DNA of 64,000 nt from JADFOI01 sp965218935 (GCA_965218935.1 CBDCMH010000002.1:186001-250000), one strand, 5' to 3'. Shown: positions 24,929 through 34,225, counted from the first letter of the stretch. The notes: generated by a model not told the origin, from the sequence alone. Program-made: numbers and translations.

Positions 24929-25738
24929 TCAACTCTCTTCCTTTTCGAGCGAAGGTGACGACCTGGAATGCGAGGGGGCGAAGGGAAAATCCGACGCCAA
25001 GGGTGGGGGCTCCGGAATTCCTCGAATATCGGGAGGAATCCAGTCGCTCCTTTCCTCTTCCCTCTCCACCTTGGGCGGTGCCTGAACCTCTTCGGAAGAC
25101 ACAAGCCGTTGCAGGGAGTGATTCTTCAACACGAGCACGGCAAGGTGGGTGAGAAGTTCGAGGGCATCAAGAAGGATCGAATCGGATGAGTCGGCGTAAA
25201 GAACCACCGGAACCAGATCTTCAAAAACGAGCGGAATACAGACGGCTTCGCGGGGAAGCTCTCCCGAGCGAGCTAACCAGGGAAAGCTCCGATCCAAATC
25301 TCTTCGAGTGACTACGATCTTTCGGAGCTGGGCAGCACGCATGATCGGGTTTTCCTGGTGTTCCTTCTCCGGCTCCCTGACATGCTGCAGGTCAAAACCG
25401 ACCGCTTTCCAGGGCACATATCTCTCGTCTTTCTTTAGAAAAAGCACTCCCTTGCTTACGAAAGCCGCTACTTCCCCAAGATAAGCAGTCAAAATTTCTT
25501 CCTGGGTTTCGCCCGCACCGAATTTCTGATTCGCAGCGTTCATTCGTTTGAGCGCTACTACGGGTGCAATGGAGGCGGGGGCCTGACCGACTGGGTCGCT
25601 CTCGCCCTCCGGCAGGCGATCGAGTGCCTTAAAACGGGTCTCAATTTCCTGTTTGGTCGTCTCAAGCTGGGACTCGATAGCGGCAAGCTTCTTCTGAATG
25701 CCGGCCAGAGAATCTCTTAGAATTTCCGAATTCAACAA
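24929..25738 (-). CDS. GAF-like protein with N-terminal coiled coil
   Basis: 269 residues. A coiled coil lies at about 5-45 (LAAIESQLETTKQEIETRFKAL in heptads). A domain of GAF-like layout follows at about 75-215, with an N-terminal helix, then VSKGVLFLKKDERYVPWKAVG and IPLVFEDLVPVVLYADSS strands. The tail is low complexity and Pro/Ser/Glu-rich. No catalytic domain is attached, so it may be a stand-alone sensor or scaffold. The start is 12 bases from inverted-repeat element c, which lies between it and recD2. Family assignment is by fold pattern only. Confidence 0.6.
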   Translation of the reverse strand: MLNSEILRDSLAGIQKKLAAIESQLETTKQEIETRFKALDRLPEGESDPVGQAPASIAPVVALKRMNAANQKFGAGETQEEILTAYLGEVAAFVSKGVLFLKKDERYVPWKAVGFDLQHVREPEKEHQENPIMRAAQLRKIVVTRRDLDRSFPWLARSGELPREAVCIPLVFEDLVPVVLYADSSDSILLDALELLTHLAVLVLKNHSLQRLVSSEEVQAPPKVEREEERSDWIPPDIRGIPEPPPLASDFPFAPSHSRSSPSLEKEES

Positions 25739-25749
25739 TAGGGTGCTTT

Positions 25750-26023
25750 AGTGCCTCGTCCCATGAATACCATAGCGTTTGTGGCGAGCGCGACGGCGTC
25801 GAGTTCGCGAAGCGACGACGACGCGATGCCTGTGACATCGTGGAGAAGGAGCGACAAAGGAATCGATGCCGTCCCGCCGCCACCCTTCGGGCTGATGGAG
25901 GTTGCGGGCGACCTCTGTGTCACTCGTCGTCGTCGATGTCCCTGCATAACCTTCTCCTTGCTCCTTGATCTCGCCTCGCAAGCCCCATCAGCAAACATCA
26001 TGGTATTCCTGGGACGAGACACT
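25750..26023. repeat. Inverted-repeat (MITE-like) element family 1, copy c (inverted)
   Basis: 274 bp, AGTGCCTCGTCCCATGAATA at the left pairing with the reverse complement of the right end (AGTGTCTCGTCCCAGGAATA). Relative to copies a, b and d it is in the opposite orientation. Reverse-complemented, it matches copy d at roughly nine of ten positions by eye. Open frames run through it on both strands, but differences from copy d fall on all three codon positions. Confidence 0.88.
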
Positions 26024-26110
26024 CATACTTCGGTTGGCAATATTAGGAAGTTGAGGTCCTGGCGTCAACCTCCGATTTGATTGTGGTATAAGAGACCTCA
26101 TTAAGCAAGT

Positions 26111-28297
26111 ATGCTCACAGAACTGCAAGGCCAGATCGAAAGAATCACCTACACCAACGAAGAGAATCGGTTCACCATTGCCAAGGTGAAGGTCCCCGGA
26201 CAGCGGGGACTGGCCACCGTGGTGGGAAATCTCATGACTCTCACACCGGGAGAGGTCCTCACCATGAAAGGCGAATGGACCCATCACCCCCGATACGGCA
26301 AGCAGTTCAAGATTTCGCATTTCAAGTCTGAGGCCCCCGCATCGGTCTATGGCATCAGAAAATACCTGGGCTCCGGATTGATCCAGGGCATTGGCCCGGT
26401 CATGGCCGAGAGAATCGTCCAGAGGTTCGGGGAAAAGACTCTTGATATCATCGAAAATAGACTGGAGAGACTCACCGAGGTCCAGGGAATAGGAAAGAAA
26501 CGGATCGCCATGATCAGGATGGCCTGGACTGAGCAGCAGGAGATCCGGGAAGTCATGCTGTTTCTTCAGAGCCATGGAGTCAGCTCAGGATATGCCGCCA
26601 AGATTTTCAAACAGTATGGCCGACAATCCATTGAGGTAGTGCGGAAGAATCCCTATCGTCTGGCCGGGGAAATCATTGGGATCGGCTTTGTCATAGCGGA
26701 CTCCATAGCCGAAAAATTGGGATTCGAAAAGAATTCAGAGCTGAGAGCAGAGGCAGGCATTCTCTACGTCCTCAACCAGCTCACCCATGAGGGTCATGTT
26801 TACTATCCCTACGAACCGCTCATCGAGAAGTGCCAGGAGATCCTCCAGGTGGATAGAGAGGTCATCGTCAAGGGTTTCGGCACGATCGCCTCGGACAATA
26901 GGATTGTCATCGAGGATGTAAACGATCAGATCGAAACATTTAGAGAGAACAACAAGGAGGTTTATCTAGTCACGCTCCATCTGTGCGAGACCAACATCGC
27001 TCGGCGACTGAAGACCTTGATCTCCGTACCCAAATCCATCCGTGAGATCGATACCGACAAGGCCATTGAATGGCTTGAGAAGCAACTTCCCATGACCCTG
27101 GCCACCCGACAGATTGGGGCCGTGAGAAGCGCGGTAAAAGAGAAGGTCATGGTGATCACCGGGGGACCTGGAACGGGAAAAACCACCATCATCAAGGCCA
27201 TCCTGAAGATTTTCACTAAGCTGACAGACAACATCATGTTGGCTGCCCCAACCGGCAGGGCCGCGAAACGGATGAACGAAGCCACGGGCCACGAGGCCAG
27301 AACCATCCATCGGATGCTGGAATACAGCCTTCAAAAAGGAGGCTTCCAGAAGAATGAAGAGCATCCTCTGACTTGTGATTTGCTGATCGTTGACGAAGCC
27401 TCAATGGTCGATACCGTGCTGATGCATCACCTACTGAAGGCCATTCCTCCCAGAGCGACTCTGGTTCTGGTGGGGGACGTTCATCAGCTCCCTTCTGTCG
27501 GTCCCGGAAATGTCCTCAAGGACATCATCGCCTCGGGTGTTGTTCGCGTAGTCGAGCTGAGTGAGATCTTCCGCCAGGCTCAGGAAAGCTCAATCATCGT
27601 CAACGCCCATAAGATCAACCAGGGCCAGCTGCCCACACTGACACGTCCTGGGCTGAAGCTGGATGATTTTTATTTCATCGAGCAGGAGGATCCGGACGAG
27701 GTTCTCAAGACGGTCTTGGAGCTGACCCGGGAACGCATCCCCCGGCGGTTTGGATTTGATCCTCTCGATGACATTCAGGTGCTCACTCCCATGCACAAAG
27801 GAATCGTGGGTGCGGAAAACCTCAACGTCGAGCTCCAAAAAGCGTTCAACCCCGGACAGGGCGGGGTCCTTCGAGGTGGAAGGAATTTTCGGGTTCAGGA
27901 CAAGGTTATGCAAATCAAAAACAATTATGACAAGGCGGTCTTCAATGGCGATATCGGCCGCATCACCCGAATCGGCTCCGAGTCCCAAAAAGTCACTATC
28001 TCCTTCGATGACCGGGATGTCTTTTACGATTACCCCGATCTGGATGAGATTGTCCTCGCTTATGCGATATCCGTGCACAAGTCGCAGGGCTCCGAATATT
28101 CAGCCGTGATCATCCCCATCCTGATGCAGCACTATCTACTGCTGCAACGGAATCTGATCTATACTGCGGTCACCCGGGGTAGAAAACTGGTGGTGATGGT
28201 GGGCACCAAGAAGGCCTTGTCGACCGGAGTCAAGAATGACAGGATGCGAAAGCGCTATTCGCGTTTACAACATAGATTGTCCAGCTATACAACATAG
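26111..28297 (+). CDS. recD2: RecD2 (RecD-like SF1B DNA helicase)
   Basis: 728-residue 5'-3' helicase of the stand-alone RecD2/YrrC type, without RecBC neighbours. An N-terminal OB-like region (ENRFTIAKVKVPG) is followed by tandem helix-hairpin-helix motifs at about 85-200. Walker A GGPGTGKTT is at 351, DEASMVD near 427 and the SH3-like/motif VI block YAISVHKSQGSEYS near 655. It has roles in DNA repair and replication-fork processing. TATAAG about 20 bases upstream of the ATG may be its -10. The end of the gene contains a 22-base tandem duplication of ACAACATAGA(T/C)TGTCCA straddling the stop codon. Confidence 0.94.
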   Translation: MLTELQGQIERITYTNEENRFTIAKVKVPGQRGLATVVGNLMTLTPGEVLTMKGEWTHHPRYGKQFKISHFKSEAPASVYGIRKYLGSGLIQGIGPVMAERIVQRFGEKTLDIIENRLERLTEVQGIGKKRIAMIRMAWTEQQEIREVMLFLQSHGVSSGYAAKIFKQYGRQSIEVVRKNPYRLAGEIIGIGFVIADSIAEKLGFEKNSELRAEAGILYVLNQLTHEGHVYYPYEPLIEKCQEILQVDREVIVKGFGTIASDNRIVIEDVNDQIETFRENNKEVYLVTLHLCETNIARRLKTLISVPKSIREIDTDKAIEWLEKQLPMTLATRQIGAVRSAVKEKVMVITGGPGTGKTTIIKAILKIFTKLTDNIMLAAPTGRAAKRMNEATGHEARTIHRMLEYSLQKGGFQKNEEHPLTCDLLIVDEASMVDTVLMHHLLKAIPPRATLVLVGDVHQLPSVGPGNVLKDIIASGVVRVVELSEIFRQAQESSIIVNAHKINQGQLPTLTRPGLKLDDFYFIEQEDPDEVLKTVLELTRERIPRRFGFDPLDDIQVLTPMHKGIVGAENLNVELQKAFNPGQGGVLRGGRNFRVQDKVMQIKNNYDKAVFNGDIGRITRIGSESQKVTISFDDRDVFYDYPDLDEIVLAYAISVHKSQGSEYSAVIIPILMQHYLLLQRNLIYTAVTRGRKLVVMVGTKKALSTGVKNDRMRKRYSRLQHRLSSYTT

Positions 28298-28314
28298 ACT
28301 GTCCAACGAAATGT

Positions 28315-29070
28315 ATGCAGATCACGATTCTAGGCAGCGGGACCTCGATTCCCCATCCCCAGCGCGCTTCCCCCGGTCTGGTGATCCGTTTCAACAAGAC
28401 CACCCTGCTGGTCGATCCCAGCTCCGGTTCCCTTCACCGAGCTGAGCGGCACGGCACAGAGGTCAAGAACATCGACTATGTCCTCTTCTCCCATTTTCAT
28501 CCCGATCACACGGGAGATCTGGGGCCCTTTCTCTTTGCCCTTAGAAACTCAGAATACTTCGGCGCCAAGAAACTGACTCTGATGGGGCCTCCCGGATTAC
28601 AGGACCTCCACCGGGGACTGGTTGATTTTTACGGCACTTATATCCGCCTGGAAAGGGAACGTGTCACCATTCGTGAGATTTGGGACGATGAGCTGAAATT
28701 TCCTGAGTGGAGCATCCGTTCGCTGCCGGTTCCTCACACGGAAAACAGTGTGGGATATCGTTTTACCGATTCCCGCGGAAAGATCTTTACCTACTCCGGG
28801 GACACGGACTATGGTGCGGCACTGATCGAGTTGGCCCGGGATGCTGATGCCGCTTTGATCGATGCTGCCCAGCCATCGGAACTGAAAATGGATGGCCATC
28901 TCACAGCGGAATTGGCGGGAAAAATTGCTCGAGAAGCAGGCTGCAAACGACTCATCATCACCCACTTGTATCCGGTGTGTGACGATTACGATCTACTCTC
29001 CGAGATTCGAAGTTCTGGGTACGAAGGTCCAGCCGAGATCGCCAGCGATGGGATGAAGATCAATCTCTAG
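28315..29070 (+). CDS. Metallo-beta-lactamase-fold hydrolase (RNase Z-like)
   Basis: 251 residues with the MBL signature SHFHPDHTGDL at about residues 56-66, an N-terminal ILGSGTSIPHPQRASPG typical of RNase Z and related cyclic-phosphodiesterase-like hydrolases, and later HTENS and ITHLYP histidines completing a di-zinc site. It lacks the long exosite arm of true tRNase Z, so it is better called a general MBL-fold hydrolase. The start is 17 bases after recD2, probably in the same transcript. The TAG stop overlaps the first two bases of inverted-repeat family 2 copy A. Confidence 0.8.
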   Translation: MQITILGSGTSIPHPQRASPGLVIRFNKTTLLVDPSSGSLHRAERHGTEVKNIDYVLFSHFHPDHTGDLGPFLFALRNSEYFGAKKLTLMGPPGLQDLHRGLVDFYGTYIRLERERVTIREIWDDELKFPEWSIRSLPVPHTENSVGYRFTDSRGKIFTYSGDTDYGAALIELARDADAALIDAAQPSELKMDGHLTAELAGKIAREAGCKRLIITHLYPVCDDYDLLSEIRSSGYEGPAEIASDGMKINL

Positions 29071-29368
29071 CCAGGACTATTCATAAATTCTCTACTGCGG
29101 CGGCGGAAGCATCCACCCTGCCGGTGCTGTTTGCCACGAGTGGCAAGAACCTCCGGAAGGTGGGAGGCACCTCAGGTGCCGAACAACTCGATTCCCTGAA
29201 ATAGCTCCTACCGTGGAACAAGAGATAACTCTCGCCTATTCTTTCCCCATTCTTTTCGGATTCGGCACCTGAGGTGCCTCCCACATTCTGTACGCCCATC
29301 CATGCCGTAATCAAGATCAAGCGGGCTTTGGGGACAGTCGTGGCGAGAACCTATGGATAATCCCGGCT
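29069..29368. repeat. Inverted-repeat (MITE-like) element family 2, copy A
   Basis: 300 bp. The left end AGCCAGGACTATTCATAAAT and the inverted right end AGCCGGGATTATCCATAGGT form terminal repeats of about 25 bp. Inside, GGAGGCACCTCAGGTGCC and its inverted counterpart near the right end make a second nested inverted repeat. Copy B at 49181-49500 is the same element in opposite orientation. Near the right end is a half REP-like motif (CTTTGGGGACAG). Confidence 0.82.
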
Positions 29369-29381
29369 ATTATAGCCGGGA
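29361..29381. terminator. Perfect hairpin CCCGGCTAT/ATAGCCGGG
   Basis: Nine-base arms around a single central T, at the boundary of inverted-repeat element A and 2 bases from the stop of the minus-strand radical SAM gene. Transcripts from either side would fold here. There is no T-run, so termination activity is uncertain. Confidence 0.45.
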
Positions 29382-29382
29382 C

Positions 29383-31128
29383 TTAAAGACTGGCAGCTAC
29401 CGGGGTGGCTTCGTATTCCTGGGCGCTTGGGATGTCCCCGTTGTCCTCTCTGAGAAACTGCCAGTTGGCGGGGTTGATGGAAGCCAACAGCTCGGCACGC
29501 GTCTTTACCTTCAGCGGCGTTCCATCATAAAGCTTGCCCGTCCGATACATCCATTTTTCGGGAAGAGCGCCCGAGAACATCATCATCGGCCAGGTGAAGT
29601 TGGGGCCATTGGACTTGCGTAACTTGAGAAGCCAAAGGCCAATACCTCCCACTCTGAAGACCATCGGCCCCCACCAACTCTGAAGACCCGGTCGAAGGTT
29701 CATTCGCCAGCACTTCATCATCAATTGCCACTGCACCGGGGAGAGGTCCTGGGTTCGGGAGACCCCTCGATCATGCTCCATGCGAGTTCCTTCCAAGGGA
29801 GTGAACACCGAAGGCACCAGGAATCCGAACAGATTTCTTCGCTCCATCTCGAACATCAGATCCAGGGTAGCCTTCACATCCTCTTCCGTCTCGCCTGGAT
29901 TCCCGACCATAAGGGTCAGCATGGGAAACCAGTTATTTCGGTTCATGATCTCCAGTCCCCGCAAAAGCACACTGGGCCAGTCGTCGATCTTGAAAGGGAC
30001 GCCCTTGCTAGGCATCACCTTCTTGGCCATACGCACAGAACCCGTCTCAAGCCCGATCAGTGGAACTATAGCCTTCTTTTGTGGATGGGTGCTCAAAGCG
30101 GGAAGATGAATGGGGCTTTTGGGCAGAAGAAGATCGGACAGCCTTCGAATCAACCCCGGATCCACTACGGCCGGAGCCATCGTGGAGTGGCTCAAGACAA
30201 AGTGTTTGACGCCGGGAGTGGTTAAGACATCGGAGTAAAGATCCAACAGCGCTTCACGATTGGGGAAAAAGAACGGGGTGGATGTTTTTACCTGTCCCCA
30301 GATGAACATGTCCTCGGTGGCCAGGGAGATCTGGTCATTCCCGTTTCTCACATTGGCTTGCACCGCTTCCATCATCCGTTCCTTGGGAAGAGCGATCTGG
30401 GGATTGAGATCGGGCATGCAGAATTGACAGCGCCTGCCGCAACCGGTCGTCATTTCGACGACTCCAAAGGTGGTCGGCTTGTCGGGAAACAGAATCGCAG
30501 TGGGGTCAGTCGGATGATGAGCGTTGGTCTGAGTCGGGAGTTCTTCGCCCTCCATCGCCTTGCGAAAGAGCGCGATCGTATCTGCCGATTCGGCCCGGCC
30601 ATCCACCACACAATCCACACCCAGCTCCTCTCGCGAACCGGTCTGGTTGATCTGCCATCCGCCGGAACCACCCACGATCAGTTTGAAGTTCTTCCGGCAA
30701 GAGCTGTTATTGATCCTCTCGAACATCAGACTGGCATAGTGAGAGTTGATGGGCTTCTTGGAGCTTCCGAACATGGAGGTGTAGACCCCAGCGGCGAAGG
30801 TGACTCCCAGAGGATTATGAGTGGATACGGCGACCACCCTGGTCTCAGAACCGATGAACTGATCCAGATCCTCCGGATAGCAAACGACTACGTTCTCCTC
30901 ACCGAATTCCTGCTGCATCACCTTCTCGAGGACTCGCAGACCGGCTGGAGCGGCGTGGGCCGACCCGTCTTCGAAACGTTTGACCTCTTTCCACTTGGGA
31001 TACTTTCGGTTGAGGACTCCCTCCAACCAGATCGGAAGGGATGCCATGCCCATCTGGATGAAATATCCGGCATGGTCGATCATCTCAGTCAACGGAGCAG
31101 TCAGGACGATCGGTTTTCCAGTATTCAT
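29383..31128 (-). CDS. B12-binding-type radical SAM protein
   Basis: About 581 residues from the ATG at 31128, which follows a GAGGAGAGGA ribosome-binding site; longer in-frame starts run into IS copy 3 and are rejected. The N-terminal half resembles a cobalamin-binding Rossmann-like domain (VVAVSTHNPLGVTFAAGVYT, then KLIVGGSGGW). The radical SAM cluster motif is CGRRCQFC (CX3CX2C) near residue 240, followed by a TIM-barrel region with LIGLETGSVRM and LMVGNPGETEEDV. Such enzymes do methylations or ring rearrangements in secondary metabolism, lipid or cofactor pathways. The substrate is unknown. The downstream border is repeat element A. Confidence 0.85.
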   Translation of the reverse strand: MNTGKPIVLTAPLTEMIDHAGYFIQMGMASLPIWLEGVLNRKYPKWKEVKRFEDGSAHAAPAGLRVLEKVMQQEFGEENVVVCYPEDLDQFIGSETRVVAVSTHNPLGVTFAAGVYTSMFGSSKKPINSHYASLMFERINNSSCRKNFKLIVGGSGGWQINQTGSREELGVDCVVDGRAESADTIALFRKAMEGEELPTQTNAHHPTDPTAILFPDKPTTFGVVEMTTGCGRRCQFCMPDLNPQIALPKERMMEAVQANVRNGNDQISLATEDMFIWGQVKTSTPFFFPNREALLDLYSDVLTTPGVKHFVLSHSTMAPAVVDPGLIRRLSDLLLPKSPIHLPALSTHPQKKAIVPLIGLETGSVRMAKKVMPSKGVPFKIDDWPSVLLRGLEIMNRNNWFPMLTLMVGNPGETEEDVKATLDLMFEMERRNLFGFLVPSVFTPLEGTRMEHDRGVSRTQDLSPVQWQLMMKCWRMNLRPGLQSWWGPMVFRVGGIGLWLLKLRKSNGPNFTWPMMMFSGALPEKWMYRTGKLYDGTPLKVKTRAELLASINPANWQFLREDNGDIPSAQEYEATPVAASL

Positions 31129-31184
31129 TCCTCTCCTCGTCGCAGCTGCCATCTTCTCAAATGTACCTGTATTTGCCAAGACCT

Positions 31185-32684
31185 CGAATTGCCTCATCAA
31201 AAATCTATTCGAAATGGATACGTTGCCTCATTAAAAAATCTATTCGAAATTGCCTGGCCCTGAGCAGGGGAATAGAAGTGTCCTCCATGAAGGAATGGAG
31301 GGCACCAATGAGGTTAACGATGGCAGAAAAGCGTGTATTGATCAAAAGTTTTGCCCCCCGCTACCGGAAGAAGGGCAAGAAGGTGAAGGGGGAAGTGTTG
31401 ACGGAGTTTACCCAAATGACGGGCTACAACCGCTGCTATGGAGCCTATCTGCTTCGCCACCAGGGCAAGCGGATCCGGTTGAGCCCCAAGCTGGTGGCGG
31501 TAGGGGATATCGGCAAGAGAGTACGGCGAGAGCGGGCCCGCAAATACGACCAGAAAGTTCTAAAGGCGCTGACGATGATCTGGGAGATACTGGACTATTT
31601 GTGTGGCAAACGTCTGGTCGCGATTTTGCCGGAAGTGGTACCCATTTTACAAAGACATGGGGAACTGAAAGTGGATGCCAGCACCCATGAGCGGTTGATG
31701 CAGATCAGCGCCGCCACCATCGATCGGCTGCTGGAGCCCGAAAGGTGCAAGCACCGTCTCAAAGGACGATCCGGAACCAAGCCGGGAACGCTGCTCAAAC
31801 ACCAGATTCCGATCAAGCGTTTCGCCGACTGGCAGGAGGATCGCCCCGGTTTTGTGGAAGTGGACCTGGTGGGCCATGAGGGAGGCCAGGGTCGGGGGGA
31901 CTACCTTCAAACCCTGGATGTGACGGACGTGTACACGGGCTGGACAGAGGTCCGAGCGGTGCGCAATAAGGCCCAGGTGTGGGTCCTGGAAGCGATGAAG
32001 CTGCTTCAGAAGCGCTCGCCCTTCCCTTGGCTGGGGATGGCTTCGGACAACGGCAGCGAGTTCATCAACAAGCACTTGATTCGTTTTTGTGAGCAGGAAA
32101 AGATCAGCTTCAGCCGAACCCGCCCCTCGCGCAAGAATGACAACCCTTATGTGGAGCAGAAAAACTATTCGGTGGTTCGGCGGGCCGTGGGTTATGCTCG
32201 CTACGAGGGAGAGCGAGAACAGGAGCTGGTGAACGAGTTGTACGATCGGCTGCGACTGCAGATCAACTTTTTCAAGCCGGTCATGAAGATGGTGGCCAAG
32301 CAACGTCGAGGGTCTCGGATCTGGAAAAAGTATGATGTGCCGAAAACTCCCTACCGGAGGATCTGCGAGTCCCCTGAGGTGGCGGACAAGATCAAGCGGG
32401 AACTGGCCCGAGAGTATGAGAAGCTCAATCCGGCCCAGCTGGCACGGCAGATCGGCTGGCTTCAGAATTGCCTTTTGCTCAAACCGACTCCTGAGCAGAA
32501 GAAACGATGGGAAGCGGGCTGGATGTGAAAATCTTTCTCTTGCTGCAGGCTGCGGGTGTTGGGCAAGGGGTTGCCACTCCTCTGGTTGGTGCTTTTTACC
32601 ACCACTTTTTGCAATCCCTTTCGGATAGATTCTTAGTGAGGCAACGAATACCCTTTGGAATAGATTTTTACGTGAGGCAACGGG
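31185..32684 (+). mobile_element. Insertion sequence copy 3 (1500 bp, truncates the PEBP gene)
   Basis: Full element, bounded as in copies 2 and 4. Flanking 5-mers differ (GACCT left, GTCAC right), so no target duplication remains. To its right is a phosphatidylethanolamine-binding-protein-like gene without its first codons. This is consistent with an insertion followed by a deletion next to the element. It marks the left edge of the catabolic island. Confidence 0.93.
31308..32528 (+). CDS. DDE transposase, IS copy 3
   Basis: Identical over the chosen frame to the copy 1 transposase, with catalytic residues Asp186, Asp247 and Glu283. Here the frame is open further upstream to 31161 because of the flanking sequence, but the GGAGGG-preceded ATG is still the best start. 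Confidence 0.93.
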   Translation: MRLTMAEKRVLIKSFAPRYRKKGKKVKGEVLTEFTQMTGYNRCYGAYLLRHQGKRIRLSPKLVAVGDIGKRVRRERARKYDQKVLKALTMIWEILDYLCGKRLVAILPEVVPILQRHGELKVDASTHERLMQISAATIDRLLEPERCKHRLKGRSGTKPGTLLKHQIPIKRFADWQEDRPGFVEVDLVGHEGGQGRGDYLQTLDVTDVYTGWTEVRAVRNKAQVWVLEAMKLLQKRSPFPWLGMASDNGSEFINKHLIRFCEQEKISFSRTRPSRKNDNPYVEQKNYSVVRRAVGYARYEGEREQELVNELYDRLRLQINFFKPVMKMVAKQRRGSRIWKKYDVPKTPYRRICESPEVADKIKRELAREYEKLNPAQLARQIGWLQNCLLLKPTPEQKKRWEAGWM

Positions 32685-33125
32685 GTCACCAGTACCGCCT
32701 TTTTAAAGGGTGGCACCATTCCCATAAAGAATACCTGCGACGGTATCGACATCTCACCACCGCTTCGATGGGAAGACGTTCCGGAAGGAACGAAGAGTTT
32801 CGCCCTCACCGTAACGGATCCCGATGCCCCTATGGAGTGGATTCACTGGCTGGTCTGTGACATTCCAGCCGATGCCCGACTGATCCCGGAAGGCGGTCCG
32901 GTTCCTACGGGAGCCAAAGAGATACGAAACGATTTCGGAAAAGAGGCCTATGGCGGGCCCTGCCCCCCCAGTGGAGAACATCACTATCACTTCACGCTCT
33001 ATGCACTGGATAAGGAGCATCTGCTGGCCAGAAAGGAAAACTTCTTCGAACTGTGCAAAAAGCACATGATCGAAAAGGCTGAGATCATCGGCCTTTACTG
33101 GCGCGGCGCCCACGGCGAGATCTGA
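32685..33125 (+). pseudogene. PEBP/YbhB-family protein, 5'-truncated by IS copy 3
   Basis: The reading frame starts directly at the IS border with VTSTAFLKGGTIPIKNTCDG and continues for 146 codons to a stop. The family motifs DGIDISPPLRW, TVTDPDAPM, WIHWLVCDIP and YHFTLYALD are all present, so only the first few codons and the promoter are missing. No start codon exists in frame before Met50 (32832); starting there would remove the first conserved motif. The family (Raf-kinase-inhibitor-like, YbhB) binds phospholipid- or phosphate-like ligands. It is probably inactive unless expressed by read-through from the IS. Confidence 0.8.
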
Positions 33126-33165
33126 GCGCCTGCCTTCCCTTGCCCATCCATGACAGGTCATTGCA

Positions 33166-33194
33166 GGGAGCTCGAGGACAGTCCCCGAGTTCCC
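33166..33194. repeat. REP-like palindrome (GGGGACAGTCCCC family)
   Basis: A 29-base inverted repeat centred on GGACAGTCC with outer arms CTCG/CGAG and GGGA/TCCC, 41 bases after the PEBP stop. Related palindromes lie at 39462, 39994 and 62389, with a half-copy at 29326 and a degenerate one at 33443. Confidence 0.7.
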
Positions 33195-33885
33195 TTCGAC
33201 CTTGCTCAAACAGAAATGACTGAACTCGAAGACCCTGCCCAAAACACTTCTGTCCCTTTCTCGCGCTCTGTCCCTTTCTCGCGCTATTTCGCAGGAAAGC
33301 CTTTTCGACCCAAGGAGATTACCGTTTTTTGACTTGTAGTCCTAATATATGCTATTTTTAGGCATATTATGGACTATTTAGTCCAAAAATGTTGTTATAT
33401 TTGTAAATAATAGAGCATAAAGTCCTATTTACACCATAAAAAGGGGACAGAAGTTATATGTCTCCGAAGTTATGTCCCTGGGAAGCCTTTTCGACCCACA
33501 GAAGGGACCCATTTTTGGTAGATTAGTCCTAATATACTTAAATATTAGCTTGAAATAGGCTTATTAGACCAAATATATGGTTATATCACCAGAATAATTC
33601 AGTATTTAGTCCTATCTGGACCAATTTGGATTCATGATGGGACTGGAAAGCCGCATCAATATTGTTGGCGGTTTTCCGACTACCCGCCCCAGGCTTGGGC
33701 TTCCGCCTCTTGATAACCACCGCAGCTATTTTGCTTCCTAGTCATTTTGCTTCCTAAGCGTTGCTCGCGGAGCTTTGAGGAGCGTGGCAGTTGGTGTAGG
33801 ATGTTGGGTCCCGGGGCTTCTTTGCCAAGGCATTCATCATGCGGCCTTGAAGGCCAGACTAGGGCACAATGGTCACTGACCCACT
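33195..33885. other. Non-coding A+T-rich spacer with diverged tandem duplication
   Basis: No convincing gene. Two CTGTCCCTTTCTCGCGCT units sit at 33251-33288. Then GGAAGCCTTTTCGACCCA occurs twice (about 33295 and 33481), each followed by about 150 bases of AT-rich sequence holding TAGTCCTAATATA, TTTAGTCC and GTCCTATTT/GTCCTATCT in the same order. This is a duplicated block of about 186 bp, strikingly AT-rich for this genome. The section 33640-33885 is of normal composition, with a repeated TTTTGCTTCCTA and only degraded frames. Confidence 0.6.
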
Positions 33886-34159
33886 AGTGTCTCGTCCCAG
33901 GAATATCATGACATTTGCTGATGGGTCTTGCGAGGGGAGATCAAGGAGCGAGGAGAAGGCGATGCAGGGACATCGGCGACGACGAGGGACGCAGAGATTG
34001 CCCGCAACCCCCATCAGCCCGAAGGGTGACGGCGGAACGGCATCGATTTCTTTGTCGCTCCTCCTCCGCGATGCACACGACATCGCGTCGTCGTTGCTTC
34101 GCGAACTCGACGCCGTTGCGCTCGCCACAAATGTCATGATATTCCTGGGACGAGACACT
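33886..34159. repeat. Inverted-repeat (MITE-like) element family 1, copy d
   Basis: 274 bp with near-perfect ends: AGTGTCTCGTCCCAGGAATA at the left and its exact reverse complement at the right, continuing inward as TCATGACATTTG. The two halves also resemble each other as inverted copies through most of their length, so the element could form one long imperfect hairpin. It lies 66 bases before the first CoA-transferase gene. Confidence 0.9.
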
Positions 34160-34225
34160 AGGGTCTTTCTTTGGGTTCCCGATACAGAGGGTTGATCAGC
34201 GGCCGCAGAGAAGCAAGAAAGGTTT

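Noticed and set aside
29069..29368. CRISPR array
   Set aside because: The repeated words are inverted and nested, not regularly spaced direct repeats with spacers, and no cas gene is present anywhere in the window.
33640..33885. Decayed gene or transposase remnant in the spacer before element d
   Set aside because: Only short interrupted frames with no identifiable motif; insufficient to support a pseudogene call.
33888..34195. Protein-coding gene inside inverted-repeat family 1 (open frame beginning M/V-S-R-P-R-N in copies c and d)
   Set aside because: The frame is open in several copies, but so is the opposite strand. Differences between copies c and d fall on first, second and third codon positions alike and often change the residue, and there is no ribosome-binding site. 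The openness reflects composition.
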